64,000 nucleotides of DNA from Hyunsoonleella aestuarii (GTDB lineage Bacteria > Bacteroidota > Bacteroidia > Flavobacteriales > Flavobacteriaceae). The notes under the pieces were generated by a model. It saw only the letters and a list, made by a program, of their open reading frames with translations. It had not been told where the DNA came from and did no database searches. This document shows positions 60,662 to 64,000 of this stretch, in pieces. Each line of letters begins with the position of its first letter. Position 1 is the first letter of the stretch. The DNA lies in the NCBI RefSeq assembly GCF_006148925.1, contig NZ_VAWB01000003.1:124001-188000 (forward strand), read 5' to 3'. The position numbers were made by a program, and so were the translations under genes.

Positions 60662-61384
60662 ATGGACAATCGATTTTCAATTCTGTTCTATCCAAAAGGA
60701 AATAATAACCTAAACAAGAATGGAAAAGCTTCAATTTATCTCAGGATTACAGTTAATGGTAAAAGGTGTGAAATAAGTATAAACCGTAAAGTTGATCCCA
60801 TGAAATGGAATTCTGTATCGGGAAAACTCAACGGAAATACCGAAGAAGCCTTTCAGCTTAATAAGTATATTAATTCAATTAAAGTCAAACTATACAATAT
60901 TCAAGAAAAATTCATACTTGAGGATAAGCCCTATACGGCAATAATGATAAAAAACAAATTTCTTAATAAGGATGATGAAAGGAAAACTCTAATTCAAATT
61001 TTTAAGGAACACAATGACCAAATTGAAAAGCTAGTTGGTAAAAGTTATTCCTTTGGTTGCTACAAACGTTATGTAAGAACCTCAAATCATCTGAAAAACT
61101 ATATCAAAAGCGAATATAAAACTGAAGATATTTTTGTGCGGGAGGTAGATTTAAAATTTATAAATGGCTTTGAATACTTTTTAAAAACAAAAGATATAGG
61201 TAATCAGAACACAATTACAAAATACTTAACCAATTTCAAGAAGATTATAAGAATTGCCTATGCCAATAACTGGATTGACAAAGATCCCTTTTTTCATTGG
61301 AAGGCTAAATGGAAGGCCGTGGAACGAGATTTTTTAAGTGAACTAGATATCAATAAACTTCATCATATTTTGGATGCTTTCTAA
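60662..61384 (+). pseudogene. tyrosine recombinase lacking its catalytic domain
   Basis: The frame encodes 240 residues matching the N-terminal parts of Bacteroidota site-specific integrases: an arm-binding domain (FSILFYPKGNNNLNKNGKAS, RITVNGKRCEISINRKV, MKWNSVSGKL) and a SAM-like core-binding domain (about 105-215, ending NNWIDKDPFF). The usual continuation after ERDFLSELDINKL, the catalytic R-H-R-Y domain of about 170 residues, is absent. The last residues (HHILDAF) are read across a junction with the facing sensor gene. The protein cannot recombine DNA. It follows a tRNA gene, the usual place for such an element. Confidence 0.8.
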
Positions 61385-62630
61385 ATATCCATGCCCCTCC
61401 TTCAACGTGTAAGGTTTCTAATTTTTTATTTTTAATTATGGATATTCCTTGATGTGACCCAACCAAAATTTGATTATCAAGCTCCTTAATAGTCCAAATT
61501 TGACCAACTTCTTCCTCAATGAGTTTGGGAATTGATCTTTGATTATAAAAATCTTTAACAAAAAGACCTTGATTGGTTCCTAAATACAATAAAGAATCTT
61601 TTAAAAAACTTGAATATACCGTTCCAAATTCACCTTCATTATCTATAAGGTAGCTTGTATAGCTATTTATTTGAGCATAACTTAACCCATTATTCATACT
61701 TAGCCATAAGTTATTATTTGCATCCACAAAAACCTTTCTAATAGAGTTATTAGAAATACCATTTCTTTTATCTATATGTAAAATAATTTTGCCTTCTGTG
61801 GAAACTATGTAAAGCCCCCCTCTTACTGTGCCAATAACAAGTTTATTCCCTTCAAATTCTTGTACATTATTTACTAAATGTTTTTCTAAAATATCATTTG
61901 CTTCCCAGTCATTCTTTCTTAACCTACCATTATCAATAGTCCAAGATCCTTTGTTTTTTGTTATAATTAAAAACTTATTAGGAGATTGAACAAATACATC
62001 AACAATATGTAATTGTTTAAAATTGGTCTCATCAATTAGCAATAATTGTTTATTCTTTATTTCAAATAAAGCTCCAGAGTCTTGAATCAAAGCCCGATTT
62101 TTAGATTCAAACAGCACCTTAAAGCCTCTAATAGCCCCCATGGATTCAATATCATTCGTCTCAGGGTTATAAATATGTATTTGCTGAAATGTTTGAAATA
62201 AAATCTTGTTATCAATTTCTTCTATTCTTGAAAAAACAGGGAGTAAAAAATCATCCTTTTCTGGTTGTTTAAAAAATAAACTTGTATACTCTAAAATACC
62301 TTTGCTATTTTCGGACCAATAGCCAAAACCGCCGTGTCCAGACGTATAGATGTGCCCATCATCTTTATACAAAATAGCTCGTAAATCAGACTCTAATCCA
62401 GAAGCATAATTTTTCCAACGTATTCCATCATATACCAACAACCCTTTTCGTGTAGCAAAATACATTTCTCCCTTACCTCCTTGCGAAATATCAAATATTT
62501 CTAAATCACTTATTGTTTCTGCCTCCGTGAAATTTTTAATAAATGGTATCCCTGAAGTATTTTGCAATTGAGCCAATAATGAATTATGAACAAATAGTAA
62601 GCCTAAACAAACTAATTCTACATATCTCAT
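61350..62630 (-). pseudogene. truncated propeller-type sensor of a two-component regulator
   Basis: A signal peptide (RYVELVCLGLLFVHNSLLAQ from the ATG at 62630; an ATG at 62657 adds nine residues) is followed by beta-propeller blades (ISDLEIFDISQGGKGEMYFA, then SNNSIRKVFVDANNNLWLSM). These are the periplasmic sensor region of large Bacteroidota regulators that continue with a Y_Y_Y domain, a membrane helix and a cytoplasmic kinase or helix-turn-helix part. Here the frame stops at about 427 residues, after GAWIFRKHPKYDEVY, and everything downstream is missing. The cut coincides with the end of the recombinase remnant, so both were broken by the same event. Confidence 0.75.
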
Positions 62631-62704
62631 TTTGACTTTTAATCTATTTAAAACCATATAACAAAGTAAGGCCTCCTTGAAGTTTAAAGGATAATAAATT
62701 TAAT

Positions 62705-62712
62705 CAAATATA
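62705..62712 (-). promoter_or_regulatory. possible -7 box of the truncated sensor gene
   Basis: The minus strand reads TATATTTG, a match to TAnnTTTG, 48 bases before the 62657 ATG. The -33 element is not clear. Confidence 0.3.
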
Positions 62713-62796
62713 ATTATATCTATAAAACCATATATTATAAAACAGCATAACTTTTATATGGTGTTGCAAACTTGAGTATTTGCCTAAAAAACTTCA

Positions 62797-64000
62797 TTAA
62801 ATAAGTTTCATGTCTTTTAAAATGGTTTCTACTTTGGAATCTAAAGCTCCTTCAAGAGTTTTGAATTCTGAAACAGATTTTAAAGTATCATTTACACTTA
62901 CATAGAATTTTATTTTAGGTTCAGTTCCACTTGGTCTTAATGCTACTTTACTACCATCTTCTGTGTAATAAATAAGCACATTAGATTTTGGAATATCCAG
63001 TGCACTTTCTTCTCCTGTAAGCATATTTTTTGAAGTTGATAATTGATAGTCTTCTATTTTAACAACTTTAGAACCGTTTACTATACTAAGTGGGTTTTCT
63101 CTGGCATCCACCATCATTTGTTTTATTTCTTCAGCACCTTCAATGCCTTTTTTGGTTAGTGATACTAACTTTTCTTTATAACAACCATGCTCTACATAGA
63201 GTTTAATAAGTTCTTGGTAAACAGAACTACCTTGGGATTTGGCTTGAGCAGCAATTTCTACAGCTAAAAGTGTTGAGGTAACGGAGTCTTTATCTCTTAC
63301 AAAGTCGCCTACCATAAAACCAAAACTTTCTTCACCACCACCAATAAAGTCTAATTCCGGGTAGTCTTTAATAAGTTTAGCTATCCATTTAAAACCTGTT
63401 AAAACTATTTTACTATCCACACTATAAGCATTAGCCATTTTAGAAAGCATAGGTGTTGAAACTATGGTTGAGGCAATAAATTCTTTCCCTTGAATTTTTC
63501 CTTGTGCTTTCCATTGCTTTAAAAGAAAATCGGTCATCATAACCATGGTTTGATTTCCGTTTAAAAGCACTAATTCATTATTAAGGTCTCTAACGGCTAC
63601 ACCAAGTCTGTCACAATCCGGATCGGTACCAATAACAATATCAGCATCAACTTTATCAGCTAATTCTAAGGCCATTTTCAAGGCAGCTGGTTCTTCCGGG
63701 TTTGGAGATTCTACCGTAGGGAAATCACCATCTGGAGTTTCTTGTTCCTTTACTATGTGTACATTTTTATATCCGGCACGTTTTAACGTCTCAGGAACCG
63801 CAGTGATAGAAGTACCATGAAGCGACGTGAAAACAATATTAATAGTATCCTTTGCTTCTTGAGGTGTATTTAAACTACCATTTTTTACTGAAGCCTCAAT
63901 AAAAACGTTATCAATATCAGCACTGATAAAATTGATTAAACCATCATTAGCTTCAAATTTAATGTCGGCATAGTCTAAATCATTAATAGTATTTATAACG
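62797..64000 (-). CDS. phospho-sugar mutase (phosphoglucomutase type), 5' end outside window
   Basis: The last about 400 residues of an alpha-D-phosphohexomutase are seen. The frame stays open to the window edge beyond the internal ATG at 63681, so the true start lies outside. Seen in order are [10 protein letters not shown], the metal loop [13 protein letters not shown], the sugar-binding [13 protein letters not shown], and the phosphate-binding [14 protein letters not shown] near the end. The phosphoserine loop is upstream of the visible part. It probably interconverts glucose 1- and 6-phosphate; mannose specificity cannot be excluded. Confidence 0.9.
   Translation of the reverse strand, partial: VINTINDLDYADIKFEANDGLINFISADIDNVFIEASVKNGSLNTPQEAKDTINIVFTSLHGTSITAVPETLKRAGYKNVHIVKEQETPDGDFPTVESPNPEEPAALKMALELADKVDADIVIGTDPDCDRLGVAVRDLNNELVLLNGNQTMVMMTDFLLKQWKAQGKIQGKEFIASTIVSTPMLSKMANAYSVDSKIVLTGFKWIAKLIKDYPELDFIGGGEESFGFMVGDFVRDKDSVTSTLLAVEIAAQAKSQGSSVYQELIKLYVEHGCYKEKLVSLTKKGIEGAEEIKQMMVDARENPLSIVNGSKVVKIEDYQLSTSKNMLTGEESALDIPKSNVLIYYTEDGSKVALRPSGTEPKIKFYVSVNDTLKSVSEFKTLEGALDSKVETILKDMKLI

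Overview
The window reads as chromosome from a member of the Flavobacteriaceae (phylum Bacteroidota). The grounds are low GC content, a type IX secretion C-terminal sorting domain, several promoters of the Bacteroidota TAnnTTTG / TTTG type, and typical flavobacterial genes: TamB, a DUF4294 protein, an ABC-2 permease fused to an M1 peptidase, the tsaD-PPIase-rsmE run, FKBP with calcium repeats, and Crp/Fnr-DoxX pairs. I do not assign a genus.

Layout. 1-3730 is a minus-strand block of mobile-element type: a Sak4/RecA-like ATPase, a DUF3871-like protein and small unknown proteins, with an inverted-repeat-rich spacer. It ends in a junction zone (3770-4402) holding a broken tRNA half, a direct repeat and the orphaned C-terminal sorting domain of a lost secreted protein. 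4403-8960 is the most interesting segment, a three-gene minus-strand operon: a WYL-domain regulator, then one 858-residue protein joining an N6-adenine DNA methyltransferase and an HsdS-like target-recognition region to a histidine-kinase-type dimerisation/ATPase module, then a receiver-domain response regulator with an unrecognised helical output domain. I know no named defence or restriction system with this composition. It lies between decayed genes: the secretion-domain stub on the left, and an RDD gene with a nonsense codon plus a Crp/Fnr stub on the right.

10159-18255 is a plus-strand accessory cluster of small membrane and redox proteins (two DoxX, FMN reductase, cytochrome-like protein, DUF1772, NAD(P)-binding NmrA-like protein, beta-lactamase-fold hydrolase) with its own Crp/Fnr and AraC regulators. 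From 18319 to about 60 kb the content is ordinary chromosomal core: threonine catabolism (kbl, epimerase-type threonine dehydrogenase, divergent Lrp), glyA, fumarylacetoacetase, gap and pfkA, tamB, tsaD, rsmE and TrmH, a trhA operon, an ABC exporter/M1 peptidase, an M42 peptidase, a biotin-dependent acyl-CoA carboxylase operon ending in a divergent Nramp-like transporter, YceI, Crp/Fnr-DinB, an MFS exporter, FKBP, S4 protein, phosphoribosyltransferase and shikimate kinase.

The right end (60.3-62.7 kb) is another scar: a complete tRNA-Lys with promoter and terminator, a perfect 12-bp inverted repeat, a tyrosine recombinase lacking its catalytic domain, and, facing it, a two-component-type sensor cut off at the same point. 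A phosphohexomutase gene runs off the window end. All calls come from reading the sequence; no database search was run.
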